Shown piece by piece: positions 45,704-54,645 of a stretch of DNA of 64,000 bases. Numbering within the stretch: position 1 is the first letter of the stretch; each line of letters begins with the position of its first letter. The translations under genes and the position numbers were made by a program. Location: positions 1,120,640 to 1,184,639 of the forward strand of contig NZ_CH724148.1 in assembly GCF_000153225.1 (NCBI RefSeq), written 5' to 3'. The notes under the pieces are model-generated. The model saw only the letters and a program-made list of their open reading frames with translations, was not told the origin of the DNA and ran no database searches. This DNA is from Polaribacter irgensii 23-P. GTDB lineage: Bacteria > Bacteroidota > Bacteroidia > Flavobacteriales > Flavobacteriaceae.

Positions 45704-48550
45704 TTAATGCGCTTCCAACCAATTCTCTCCAATACCAACTTCAACATCTAATGGTACACTCATTTTAAAAGCATGTTCCATTTCGTATTTTATAATTGGC
45801 TTAATAATTTCTAATTCATCTTTGTGGGTGTCAAAAACCAATTCGTCATGGACTTGTAATAACATTCTCGACCGAAAACCTTCTTTTTCAAAACGCTTTT
45901 GAATGTTGATCATTGCCAACTTTATAATATCTGCAGCTGAACCTTGAATGGGCGCATTTACCGCATTTCTTTCAGCACCGTTCCTCACCACTGCGTTTCT
46001 AGAGTTGATGTCTTTCAAATAGCGACGTCTGTTTAACACGGTTTCGACATAACCGTGCTCTCTGGCAAAATCTACCTGTGCAGACATGTATGCTTTCAAC
46101 TTTGGATACGTTTCGTAATACGTGTCAATTAGTTCTTTGGCTTCGCTTCTTGATAGATCCGTTTGATTGCTCAATCCGAAGGCAGAGACTCCATAGACAA
46201 TTCCGAAATTCACTGTTTTTGCGTTGCTACGTTGATCGCGTGTAACTTCGTTTAGAGGAACATTAAAAACTTTAGCAGCGGTGGACGCGTGTATGTCTTC
46301 TCCGTTTTTAAACGCATTTATCATGTTTTCTTCTTCACTTAAAGCAGCAATAATTCGCAATTCTATTTGAGAATAATCTGCGGCTAACAACACATGATTT
46401 TCATCTCTTGGGACAAATGCTTTTCGAACTTCTCTTCCGCGTGCTGTTCTAATGGGGATATTTTGTAAATTAGGATTGTTAGAACTCAAACGACCTGTAG
46501 CCGCAACAGCCTGCATGTATTGCGTGTGAATTCTTCCTGTTTTTGGATTTACTTCATTTGGCAAGGCATCTACATAGGTGCTTTGTAGTTTTTTATACTG
46601 CCTATATTCTTGAATGTCTTTAATAATATCATGCTCTTTTGCCAAGTAAGATAAAATGTCTTCACCTGTAGCATATTGACCGGTCTTCGTTTTTTTAGGT
46701 TTTTTTACCAATTCCATTTTTTCAAACAAAACAATTCCTAATTGTTTCGGAGAGGCGATGTTAAATTCTTCACCTGCTTGCTCATAAATGCTTTTTTCTA
46801 AGCGGTCGATATCTGCAGTTAAGGCAACAGAAAGTTCTTTTAAGAAGTCTGTATTGACATTGATCCCTTCAATTTCCATAGCTGTTAAAACAGAGACCAA
46901 AGGCAATTCAATATCATTGAAGAGTTTCGTAACATTTCCGTTTTCTAATTCTCCGGTAAAAAGCTGTTTCAGTTGAAAGGTGATGTCTGCATCTTCTACA
47001 GCATATTCCGTTTGCTCTTTTAGAGGCACACTGCGCATAGAAAGCTGGTTCTTTCCTTTTTTCCCGATAAGCTCCGCAATGGAGATAGGTTGGTAATTTA
47101 AATAGGTCTCCGCCAAGACATCCATGTTGTGCCGCATGTCTGGATTGATTAAATAATGCGCAATCATCGTATCAAATAATTTACCTTTTACAGGCATCTT
47201 ATAGGTAGACAGTACTTTGATATCATATTTTAAGTTGTGTCCAATTTTTTCAATTTCCGACTCGAAAAAGGGTCTAAAATCTTCTAATATACGTTGAGTT
47301 TCTGCTTGGTCTTCAGGAAAAGACACATAATACCCCTTTCCGGTTTCATAGGAAAAAGCAATGCCAATTAACTCAACTTCTAGGGCTTTTAAACCGGTAG
47401 TTTCAGTGTCAAAACAAACCGCAGTTTGTTTCATTAAATTTCGAAGTAATAAGGTTCTTGCGAAAGGAGAATCTATATGTTGGTAAAAATGATTTGTGGT
47501 TGAAATGGTTTTAAAACCAGAGGCAATCTCTTCTTCAGAAACACTTCCGGTTCCGGGAGCTGCAAATAAATCGAATTGGCCCTCAGGGATAAGAGTTTCC
47601 TTTTTTGGAGTTGCTTTTATTTTTTCTTCTGAACCATTTTTAGAGGCACCTGTTTCTTCTGCAGTATCAATGGCGAATGTTTTTGTGAAATTTTTCAATA
47701 AGTTTCTGAACTCTAATTCGTTAAAAAGTTCAGTAACTTTTGGCATGTCTGGTTGGTCAAGTTCAAAATCTTTGGCATTAAAAGTAACGGGGACATCTAA
47801 CATGATGGTAGCTAATTTTTTAGAGAGTAGGCCTAAATCTTTCGCCGCTTCTACTTTCTCTCTCATCTTTCCTTTGAGTTCATGTGTGTTTGCTAAGAGG
47901 TTTTCCATCGTGCCATAAGTAGTTAAAAACTTTTTTGCAGTTTTTTCACCAACCCCTGGTAAACCAGGAATATTATCGGCAGAATCGCCCATCATTCCCA
48001 AGAAATCAATCACTTGTAAGGGATCAGTAACACCAAATTTTTCTTGTACTTCGGGAACGCCCCAAATATCGTACCCACCTCCAAAACGCGGTTTGTACAT
48101 AAAAATATTATCAGAAACTAGCTGTGCAAAATCTTTGTCTGGGGTTACCATAAAAGTTTTATAGCCTTCTTTTTCTGCCTGTTTAGAAAGGGTTCCAATA
48201 ACGTCATCTGCCTCAAAACCTGCCTTTACCATAATAGGGATGTGCATTGCTTTTAGAATTTCTTGGATGTAAGGCACTGCAATTTTAATCGCTTCTGGCG
48301 TTTCGTCTCTGTTTGCTTTATACGCTTCAAACATTTCCACACGATCCACACTTCCGCCCTTGTCAAAGCAGACGGCTAAGTGATCGGGCTTTTCTCGTTT
48401 GATTACATCTAAAAGAGAATTCATAAAACCCATAATAGCAGAGGTATCTAATCCTTTAGAATTAATTTGTGGATTCTTGATAAATGCATAATATCCTCTA
48501 AAAATTAATGCAAAAGCATCTACTAAAAAAACTCTTTTTTGATCTGACAT
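45704..48550 (-). CDS. polA: DNA polymerase I
   Basis: Repair and Okazaki-fragment polymerase of 948 residues with all three activities. The 5' nuclease domain has LVDAFALIFRGYYAF and GFEADDVIGTL; the 3'-5' exonuclease domain keeps its acidic residues (FDTETTGL, HNLKYDIKVL, YAVEDADITF); the polymerase domain shows motif A DYSQIELRIIAALS, motif B RSNAKTVNFGIVYG (Phe at the dNTP-discriminating site) and motif C QVHDELVFD. The ATG at 48550 was chosen because MSDQKRVFLVDAFAL is the family start; the longer frame adds 37 residues of no relevance. It faces away from the metallophosphoesterase gene. Confidence 0.97.
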   Translation of the reverse strand: MSDQKRVFLVDAFALIFRGYYAFIKNPQINSKGLDTSAIMGFMNSLLDVIKREKPDHLAVCFDKGGSVDRVEMFEAYKANRDETPEAIKIAVPYIQEILKAMHIPIMVKAGFEADDVIGTLSKQAEKEGYKTFMVTPDKDFAQLVSDNIFMYKPRFGGGYDIWGVPEVQEKFGVTDPLQVIDFLGMMGDSADNIPGLPGVGEKTAKKFLTTYGTMENLLANTHELKGKMREKVEAAKDLGLLSKKLATIMLDVPVTFNAKDFELDQPDMPKVTELFNELEFRNLLKNFTKTFAIDTAEETGASKNGSEEKIKATPKKETLIPEGQFDLFAAPGTGSVSEEEIASGFKTISTTNHFYQHIDSPFARTLLLRNLMKQTAVCFDTETTGLKALEVELIGIAFSYETGKGYYVSFPEDQAETQRILEDFRPFFESEIEKIGHNLKYDIKVLSTYKMPVKGKLFDTMIAHYLINPDMRHNMDVLAETYLNYQPISIAELIGKKGKNQLSMRSVPLKEQTEYAVEDADITFQLKQLFTGELENGNVTKLFNDIELPLVSVLTAMEIEGINVNTDFLKELSVALTADIDRLEKSIYEQAGEEFNIASPKQLGIVLFEKMELVKKPKKTKTGQYATGEDILSYLAKEHDIIKDIQEYRQYKKLQSTYVDALPNEVNPKTGRIHTQYMQAVAATGRLSSNNPNLQNIPIRTARGREVRKAFVPRDENHVLLAADYSQIELRIIAALSEEENMINAFKNGEDIHASTAAKVFNVPLNEVTRDQRSNAKTVNFGIVYGVSAFGLSNQTDLSRSEAKELIDTYYETYPKLKAYMSAQVDFAREHGYVETVLNRRRYLKDINSRNAVVRNGAERNAVNAPIQGSAADIIKLAMINIQKRFEKEGFRSRMLLQVHDELVFDTHKDELEIIKPIIKYEMEHAFKMSVPLDVEVGIGENWLEAH

Positions 48551-48708
48551 ATTCGTTTTGTAACCTATTTGTGGATGATTTTTTTTAAGTAGCGTCCAAT
48601 TAATTGTATCCAAAGTACCTGCAGTAAAGCTACAAAACTTTAACATCCTATTAAAATTCATTCGGTATTATAACTGTTATCTTTGACAAAAATTTTTAAA
48701 CATCTTCT

Positions 48709-49932
48709 ATGTCTCGTTGGTTGCTTCCACTTCTTATTCTTACTATTTTAATAATTGTAGTTGAAATTTATACATTTCAAGCAGTTAAAACGGTTTCTAA
48801 AAACAAATTACTTCGTTTCTTTTTTTTAACGGCGAGCATTGGAATTTATATTTATTCTTTTATTGTACTTATTACATATGATAGGAGCAATGGACAGACT
48901 CCAGAGTTTCAGATGGCCATGGGATTGCTACTGACTGCATCAATTCCAAAATTAGTGGTCATATTTGTTCTTTTCGGTGAAGATCTGTATCGTGGGGTTT
49001 TAAAATTAATTTCCGCAATTTCTTCCGGTGAAACAGAATCTTTGGCAGGTAGAAGAAAATTTATTTCCCAAATAGCATTGGGTTTGGCAGCAATCCCTTT
49101 TGTTTCTTTTATTTACGGAATTGTTCAAGGGAAATACAACTATAAAGTACTAAAATATCAATTGACTTTTAAAGATTTACCCGCTGCTTTTGATGGGTTC
49201 ACCATTACACAGATTTCAGACATTCACTCTGGGAGTTTTACCAACAAAGAAAAAATTCAATATGGCGTAGACTTAATCAACCAACAAAATTCTGATATGC
49301 TTTTATTTACTGGGGATATTGTAAATAATAAAGCAGATGAGATGGATAATTGGATGGATGTTTTTGATAAATTATCAGCAAAAGAAGGTAAATATTCAAT
49401 TCTAGGGAACCATGATTATGGCGATTATATGGATTGGGAAAATCCACAGGACAAAATAGACAACTTTCAAAAAGTAAAAGATATTCACGAAAAAATAGGT
49501 TTTGATCTCTTACTTGACGAACATCGATATTTAGAGAGAGATGGGCAAAAAATAGCACTTCTTGGAGTGGAGAATTGGGGAAAAGGATTCAATCAAGCAG
49601 GAGATTTGCAACGCGCTGCTGCTGGAATTCACAAAGAAGATTTTAAAATTTTAATGTCTCACGATCCCAGTCACTGGGAAGAGAAGGTGAAAAAGGATCC
49701 TTTAAATTATCAGCTCACTTTAAGTGGACATACACATGGCTTGCAAATGGGTATTGAAATTCCGGGTTGGTTCAAATGGAGTCCTTCTCAATATGTGTAT
49801 AAGCAATGGGCAGGATTGTACGAAGAAGGGGGGCGTTTTATAAATGTAAATCGTGGTTTTGGTTACCATGCATTTCCAGGACGTGTGGGTATTTGGCCAG
49901 AAATTACTGTCATAGAGCTTAAAAAAGGCTGA
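48709..49932 (+). CDS. Membrane-anchored metallophosphoesterase (YkuE/YaeI-like)
   Basis: A 407-residue protein with three or four N-terminal membrane helices (residues 3-20, 36-57, 70-90, 120-140) and a calcineurin-like phosphoesterase domain from about 165. Metal-binding motifs are all present: ISDIHSG, FTGDIVNN, LGNHDYGD, SHDPSHW and SGHTHGLQ. A twin-arginine motif RRKFIS (Arg115-Arg116) directly precedes the last helix, so the catalytic domain may be exported by Tat to the periplasmic side. The neighbours and family suggest a UDP-diacylglucosamine or cell-wall phospholipid target, but this is inference. A TATCTTTG box 24 bases upstream of the start is a candidate -7 element. Confidence 0.88.
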   Translation: MSRWLLPLLILTILIIVVEIYTFQAVKTVSKNKLLRFFFLTASIGIYIYSFIVLITYDRSNGQTPEFQMAMGLLLTASIPKLVVIFVLFGEDLYRGVLKLISAISSGETESLAGRRKFISQIALGLAAIPFVSFIYGIVQGKYNYKVLKYQLTFKDLPAAFDGFTITQISDIHSGSFTNKEKIQYGVDLINQQNSDMLLFTGDIVNNKADEMDNWMDVFDKLSAKEGKYSILGNHDYGDYMDWENPQDKIDNFQKVKDIHEKIGFDLLLDEHRYLERDGQKIALLGVENWGKGFNQAGDLQRAAAGIHKEDFKILMSHDPSHWEEKVKKDPLNYQLTLSGHTHGLQMGIEIPGWFKWSPSQYVYKQWAGLYEEGGRFINVNRGFGYHAFPGRVGIWPEITVIELKKG

Positions 49933-50019
49933 TAATCAAAACATTTAGATGCTTTTGCATTATCTTTATATCTAAAGAAACAACGGTTTTACGTTTTACC
50001 TCCTTTAAACATTTACAAT

Positions 50020-50313
50020 ATGGCGAAATTTGGTGAGTTAATTAATGTTGAAAGACCTGTATTAATCGACTTTTATACAGATGCTAATGATGCTGAAAAC
50101 ACATTAGAGATATTGAGAAGCGTAGTGGCTACTCTAGGAGATAGTGCAAAGGTAATTAAGATAGACATTAGTAAAAATAAAATACTGGCAGATGCATTGC
50201 GGGTGAAAGGAAATCCGACCTTTATGATCTATAAAAATGGTGAAATGAAATGGCGTCAAACGGGGTTTCAAGATGCCAATACGCTAATTGGTTTAGTGCA
50301 ACAATACGTTTAG
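50020..50313 (+). CDS. Thioredoxin-fold protein lacking the catalytic cysteines
   Basis: A 97-residue cytoplasmic protein with the thioredoxin order of elements: VLIDFYTD strand (residues 14-21), the helix that normally carries CGPC, VIKIDISKN, LRVKGNPTFMIYKNGE (with the cis-proline Pro66), then the last helix. Where a canonical thioredoxin reads WCGPC it has ANDAE (residues 22-26), and there is no cysteine anywhere in the protein. It therefore cannot be a disulfide reductase; a structural or binding role is likely. It follows the phosphoesterase gene by 87 bases. Confidence 0.85.
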   Translation: MAKFGELINVERPVLIDFYTDANDAENTLEILRSVVATLGDSAKVIKIDISKNKILADALRVKGNPTFMIYKNGEMKWRQTGFQDANTLIGLVQQYV

Positions 50314-50489
50314 TTTTATTAAGGTGCTGTCAGCTACCAAGCTTTTACATCGTTTTTAACGACTGCCGTAGTGTTAAAAGATTAGAGTTGCCTAGAAAAA
50401 GTATCTTTTGTTATGTTCAAAAGATGGGTACTCTAAAGCTTACGGTTACTTTAAGTACATTCTTTTGCAAATCAGGGTGTCTTCCAGCA

Positions 50490-51149
50490 TTAAATAGCTT
50501 TAAAAATATACCCTTGAGAAGTCAATTCTGCAAGTACAATAGGCAAGGTAAATTGTACTTTTGCACGTGCCTTTATACTATCGTGGAAAACAACAATACT
50601 ACCGTTTTGAACATTTTCCAAAACATTTTTTAAGCATTTTTCTTTGGAGATATTTTTGTCAAAGTCAGCAGAAAGTACATCCCATAGCACTATTTTATAG
50701 TCCTTTTTAAGAAGTGCTGTGGTCTGACTTTTCTTTATTTTTCCATAAGGAGGTCGAAACAATTTTTGTTCTTGACGCGTGGATCCTGTTTTGTGATGCC
50801 CCTCTGAAGTATCTATAATCTGCTCACACTTCAGGATGTTTTCAAGATAGTCCTCTTTATTGGTCTTCCAGCCATTCAGGTGCTGTTGTGTGTGATTTCC
50901 AACACGATGACCATTGTTTTTTATTTTTTTAAAAATTTCGGGATGCGCTTGTATGTTTTTTCCCAAACAAAAAAAAGTTGCTTTTGCATCGTATTTATGA
51001 AGTTCTTTCAATACAAAATCGGTAATCTCTTCAGTAGGTCCGTCGTCAAAGGTGAGGTAGATTTCTTTTTTACTGGAAGAAAAACGCCAAACATAGCGAG
51101 AGAGAAGTCTCATTATTACATTTGGCGTTTTAGGGAGGTAAAAGTTCAA
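50490..51149 (-). CDS. Polysaccharide deacetylase family protein (NodB homology domain)
   Basis: A 219-residue enzyme that removes acetyl groups from an envelope glycan such as peptidoglycan. The NodB fold carries YLTFDDGPTEE (metal and catalytic Asp), HRVGNHTQQH (metal-binding histidines; motif 2) and FRPPYGKIK (motif 3). The start MNFYLPKTPNVI matches the family start. No signal peptide is clear, so it may be cytoplasmic or weakly membrane bound; short Bacteroidota members often lack one. Whether it acts on peptidoglycan is not proven. Confidence 0.88.
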   Translation of the reverse strand: MNFYLPKTPNVIMRLLSRYVWRFSSSKKEIYLTFDDGPTEEITDFVLKELHKYDAKATFFCLGKNIQAHPEIFKKIKNNGHRVGNHTQQHLNGWKTNKEDYLENILKCEQIIDTSEGHHKTGSTRQEQKLFRPPYGKIKKSQTTALLKKDYKIVLWDVLSADFDKNISKEKCLKNVLENVQNGSIVVFHDSIKARAKVQFTLPIVLAELTSQGYIFKAI

Positions 51150-51177
51150 TATTTTTTAGGTATAAAATTTAAATATA

Positions 51178-54100
51178 TTAATCTGCATTTTCTCCATCTG
51201 GCATTAAATACTCAAAAAGATTTACGGTGTTCATAAAGTCTTTTTGGATTTTAGAAACAAAATCTTTTTCAGTACTTCCGCTTTCAACTTGATCAATTAA
51301 GTTTTTAAACATATACAAGGATCGATCAATTTCATCAAAAATAAGAGCACTGTCTTTCTTGTCAAAAGTGCTTAACCAGGTTAGTTGCTCGGTAATGAGC
51401 CGCACTAAAGTGTTTGTAACCTGTTTTGCTTTTTCCTGTTCACCTAATTTAAAATACATTTCAGGATATCCTAGGGACAGGCTATAATGGTCAAAATCTT
51501 CTATTGGTAGCTTGTTTAAAGACAGATCTAATACAGTCACTGCTTTTGCAGTGTTGCCTTCTTTTGCGAAAGCATCAGATAGACGCATTAAACTGTTTCT
51601 TAAAGAAATCGCATTTCTTTTCGTTTGTTCATCTAAGTATATTTCACCATTATTTATGTTTTTCCATTCTAATTTTTGAATGTTGGTGTACATCTTTTCA
51701 GTATCGATTCTGCCAATATTAAATAAACTTATTTCACGATTTTGCCCAGTACTATCCACGTAGTTTGTGGCTGTTTTTATGGGCACTAATTTAAAAGCCA
51801 ATCCATCTAACTGTAAATAATCTTTCAACCAAATATATTCTTCATCTGCGTTTGCACCACCAGTAAAGTAAATCGGACGTTCCCAGTCGTTATTTGCTAA
51901 AATATCAAGCATTAAAATACGATTTTTAGTAATCCCCCTATCATCGATGGTAATGTCTATAAAATCTAAAATTTTATCGGCATCTTTTTGAGCAACAAGA
52001 CCATTTTTTAAAACATTCGCCTTGTTTACAGGAATTCGAATTCGATTTGTAGGGTAAAACTTTTCTTTAATGTCATTCTCTTCATCGATATAATAGGTGG
52101 CATCACTATCCGAGGAAATCCAACGCATTAAGTCCTTAATTCCGATAATAGAGTCTTTAAATCTTGGATGTTCTATGTGATAAGCAATGTCTAAACTTCC
52201 ATATTTATATTGATTATGTGTAAGTTGTGATGGGATTGGAGGTGATTTATAGGTGGCCCGTTTCATTTGATCGATGTACCAATCGGTTGCAAATAAACTG
52301 GTGTTTACGAGTTTTAAATCGGTTCTAATGCCTTCTACTTCTTGCATGTACCATAAGGGAAAAGTATCGTTGTCACCGATGGTAAACATAATGGCATTTT
52401 CATCACAGCTTTCTAGGTATGCTTGTGCATTTAGGCGTGTGGTGTAGCGATTAGATCTGTCGTGGTCATCCCAGTTCTCTGAGGCCATTAGTGTCGGAAC
52501 TGCTAGCAGCGAAATGATAGAAACCGCGAAAGCAACGGCTTTCTTATTGGCAACGTTCTTTAAATATTCGTAAAGTGCCAAGACTCCAAAACCAATCCAA
52601 ATGGCAAAAATATAAAAACTACCAACAACAGCGTAATCGCGCTCTCTTGGCTCAAAAGGTTTTGGATTGGTATAAAAGATAATAGCAAATCCGGTAAACG
52701 CAAAGAATAAAAAGAGAGTGAAGAAGTTTTTCTTATCCCATTTCAGCTGAAAAAACACACCGATAAGTCCTAGTATTAGCGGTAAAAAGTAGTATCTATT
52801 CCGTCCTTTGTTTTCTAAAGCCTGTGAGGGAAGTTGTTTCTGAGAACCCAGTCTTACTTCATCTATTGCATCAATGCCACTAATCCAATTTCCATTAAAT
52901 AGGTCTAATCTCCCTTGAGCATCGTTTTGTCTTCCTGCAAAATTCCACATAAAATAGCGACCGTACATATATCCAAATTGATAGCTAAACATGAATTTTA
53001 GGTTTTCTCCAAAAGTGGGTCTTCTTTTGCTGTTTGCTGGAATTCCAGCGATACTTTTGTACATTTCTTCCGCTGCAGGGTTCACCATTCGGGGGATGAA
53101 ACCCTTGTGCGTATCTGCATAATTTGGTATTATATTTTTGTATTTATTTACAATAATATATTTTCCATTTTTCTTTTCATACTTCGGTTTGTCGTCTTTG
53201 AATGGTTTTTTTGTGTCCTGCGTTCGTTCAAAGCTATTGGAGTAATAGGTATCATAAAAAACATTGGCATCACCGTATTGTTCACGTTCATAATACGCTA
53301 GTAGTTCGCGGGCACTAGAAGGATTGTTTTCATTAATTGTCGTATTTGCATTTGCTCTTATTGGAAGCATCATCCAAGAAGAAAAACCAATCATAATAAA
53401 AAGTACAGATAAAATTAAAGTATTGGCGTGTACTTTTTCGTTTTTTCGGGTGTACTTCAGACCGAAAAAGAAAAGGGCAATTAAAATTAGGGCAGCAATA
53501 ATGCTTCCTGAATTGTAGGGCATTCCAATCGTGTTTATAAAAAAGAGCTCAGCGCTACTAAAAAACTTTAGTGTGAACGGAAACAAGAACTTGAAGACAA
53601 AAGCCAAGACCAATACTGATAGGATTGTTGCAATAGCGGTTGTTTTTAAATTGATATTCTTATAGGTTTTAAAGAAGTATAACAACACAATTGCCGGAAT
53701 TACCAACAGCGATAAAATGTGAACACCAAAAGACAAGCCAACTATAAAACTGATTAATACCAACCATTTATTTCCTCTTGGAGTTTGCAGTTCACTTTCC
53801 CACTTTAGCCCCAACCAAAATAAAAGAGCCATTAAAAAAGAAGACATTGCATATACTTCCCCTTCGACTGCACTAAACCAAAAGCTGTCTGAAAATGTAT
53901 ACGCTAAAGAACCAACAATACTGCTTCCTAAAATAGCAACGTAGCTACCTGAAGTAATTTTACCTGCTTTTAAGGCTAATTTTTCGGATAAGTTGGTAAT
54001 GGTCCAAAACATAAATAATATGGTAAATGCACTTGCCAAGGCCGACATGAAATTTACCATTTTAGCAATTTCTGAACTCTCAGAAGAAAACATCGCAAAG

Positions 54101-54294
54101 AATGCACCTAGCATCTGGAACAAGGGTGCACCTGGCGGATGACCAACTTCAAGTTTTACAGAGGTTGCGATATACTCTCCAACATCCCAAGCACTAACGG
54201 TAGGCTCAATTGTTAATGAATATGTGATTAGTGCTAGTATAAATGTAATCCACCCTAAGATGATATTCCATTTTTTAAAGTTTGCTATTGTCAT
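51178..54294 (-). CDS. DUF2723 membrane protein (putative protein O-mannosyltransferase-like)
   Basis: A 1038-residue membrane protein with about ten N-terminal helices and a large C-terminal soluble domain. The DUF2723 motif is clear near the start: IEPTVSAWDVGEYIATSVKLEVGHPPGAPLFQM, where Asp-Glu and the HPPG turn fit GT-C glycosyltransferase active sites. In Bacteroidota such proteins have been proposed to attach sugars to secreted proteins, which is plausible but not established here. The C-terminal region has tetratricopeptide-like helices (AKEGNTAKAVTVLDLSL). The ATG at 54294 was chosen (MTIANFKKWNIILGW); the longer frame adds 12 residues. It is divergent from tRNA-Gln. Confidence 0.85.
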   Translation of the reverse strand: MTIANFKKWNIILGWITFILALITYSLTIEPTVSAWDVGEYIATSVKLEVGHPPGAPLFQMLGAFFAMFSSESSEIAKMVNFMSALASAFTILFMFWTITNLSEKLALKAGKITSGSYVAILGSSIVGSLAYTFSDSFWFSAVEGEVYAMSSFLMALLFWLGLKWESELQTPRGNKWLVLISFIVGLSFGVHILSLLVIPAIVLLYFFKTYKNINLKTTAIATILSVLVLAFVFKFLFPFTLKFFSSAELFFINTIGMPYNSGSIIAALILIALFFFGLKYTRKNEKVHANTLILSVLFIMIGFSSWMMLPIRANANTTINENNPSSARELLAYYEREQYGDANVFYDTYYSNSFERTQDTKKPFKDDKPKYEKKNGKYIIVNKYKNIIPNYADTHKGFIPRMVNPAAEEMYKSIAGIPANSKRRPTFGENLKFMFSYQFGYMYGRYFMWNFAGRQNDAQGRLDLFNGNWISGIDAIDEVRLGSQKQLPSQALENKGRNRYYFLPLILGLIGVFFQLKWDKKNFFTLFLFFAFTGFAIIFYTNPKPFEPRERDYAVVGSFYIFAIWIGFGVLALYEYLKNVANKKAVAFAVSIISLLAVPTLMASENWDDHDRSNRYTTRLNAQAYLESCDENAIMFTIGDNDTFPLWYMQEVEGIRTDLKLVNTSLFATDWYIDQMKRATYKSPPIPSQLTHNQYKYGSLDIAYHIEHPRFKDSIIGIKDLMRWISSDSDATYYIDEENDIKEKFYPTNRIRIPVNKANVLKNGLVAQKDADKILDFIDITIDDRGITKNRILMLDILANNDWERPIYFTGGANADEEYIWLKDYLQLDGLAFKLVPIKTATNYVDSTGQNREISLFNIGRIDTEKMYTNIQKLEWKNINNGEIYLDEQTKRNAISLRNSLMRLSDAFAKEGNTAKAVTVLDLSLNKLPIEDFDHYSLSLGYPEMYFKLGEQEKAKQVTNTLVRLITEQLTWLSTFDKKDSALIFDEIDRSLYMFKNLIDQVESGSTEKDFVSKIQKDFMNTVNLFEYLMPDGENAD

Positions 54295-54419
54295 AAGAAC
54301 TACAAAATATTGGTCAGGCGAATTTAACAATAAATATGAATAAATTGCTTCTTAAAGGCTTGAATTACGGGGGTAAAGGGATATAAAACTTTGTTAAATA
54401 AAAAATTCCTAAAAAAATG

Positions 54420-54450
54420 TTTGTGAAATTGAAAGAATAGACTAAATTTG
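54420..54450 (+). promoter_or_regulatory. Promoter of tRNA-Gln
   Basis: TTTG at 54420-54423, a 19-base spacer and TAAATTTG at 54443-54450 match the Bacteroidota consensus. The tRNA begins 18 bases after the -7 box. Confidence 0.75.
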
Positions 54451-54467
54451 CATCCGCTAAGCAGCAT

Positions 54468-54539
54468 TGGCCTATGGTGTAATTGGTAACACACCGGTTT
54501 TTGGTACCGACATTCAAGGTTCGAGTCCTTGTAGGCCAA
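54468..54539 (+). tRNA. tRNA-Gln (anticodon UUG)
   Basis: A 72-base cloverleaf: acceptor arms TGGCCTA and TAGGCCA pair over all seven bases and begin with U, as is typical of tRNA-Gln; the T-arm has GGTTCGAGTCC. The anticodon loop TTTTGGT puts TTG at 54501-54503, so it reads CAA and CAG. The anticodon stem has one C-A mismatch at its outer end. CCA is not encoded. A promoter and a perfect terminator flank it, so it is expressed as a single-gene unit. Confidence 0.95.
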
Positions 54540-54544
54540 CATAG

Positions 54545-54580
54545 AAATCCTAACAAATATAATTTGTTAGGATTTTTTAT
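54545..54580 (+). terminator. Terminator of tRNA-Gln
   Basis: AAATCCTAACAAAT and ATTTGTTAGGATTT form a perfect 14-base stem with a three-base loop, followed by TTT. Confidence 0.88.
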
Positions 54581-54645
54581 TGTGTAGCACACCGTGTTGT
54601 TTAAAGTGTGTTCTTTATTGTCTAAAAGTAAGTCAGTTATTTTTT

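Noticed and set aside
50250..50633. 127-codon plus-strand frame
   Set aside because: Starts inside the thioredoxin-fold gene and ends inside the deacetylase gene; no coding signs.
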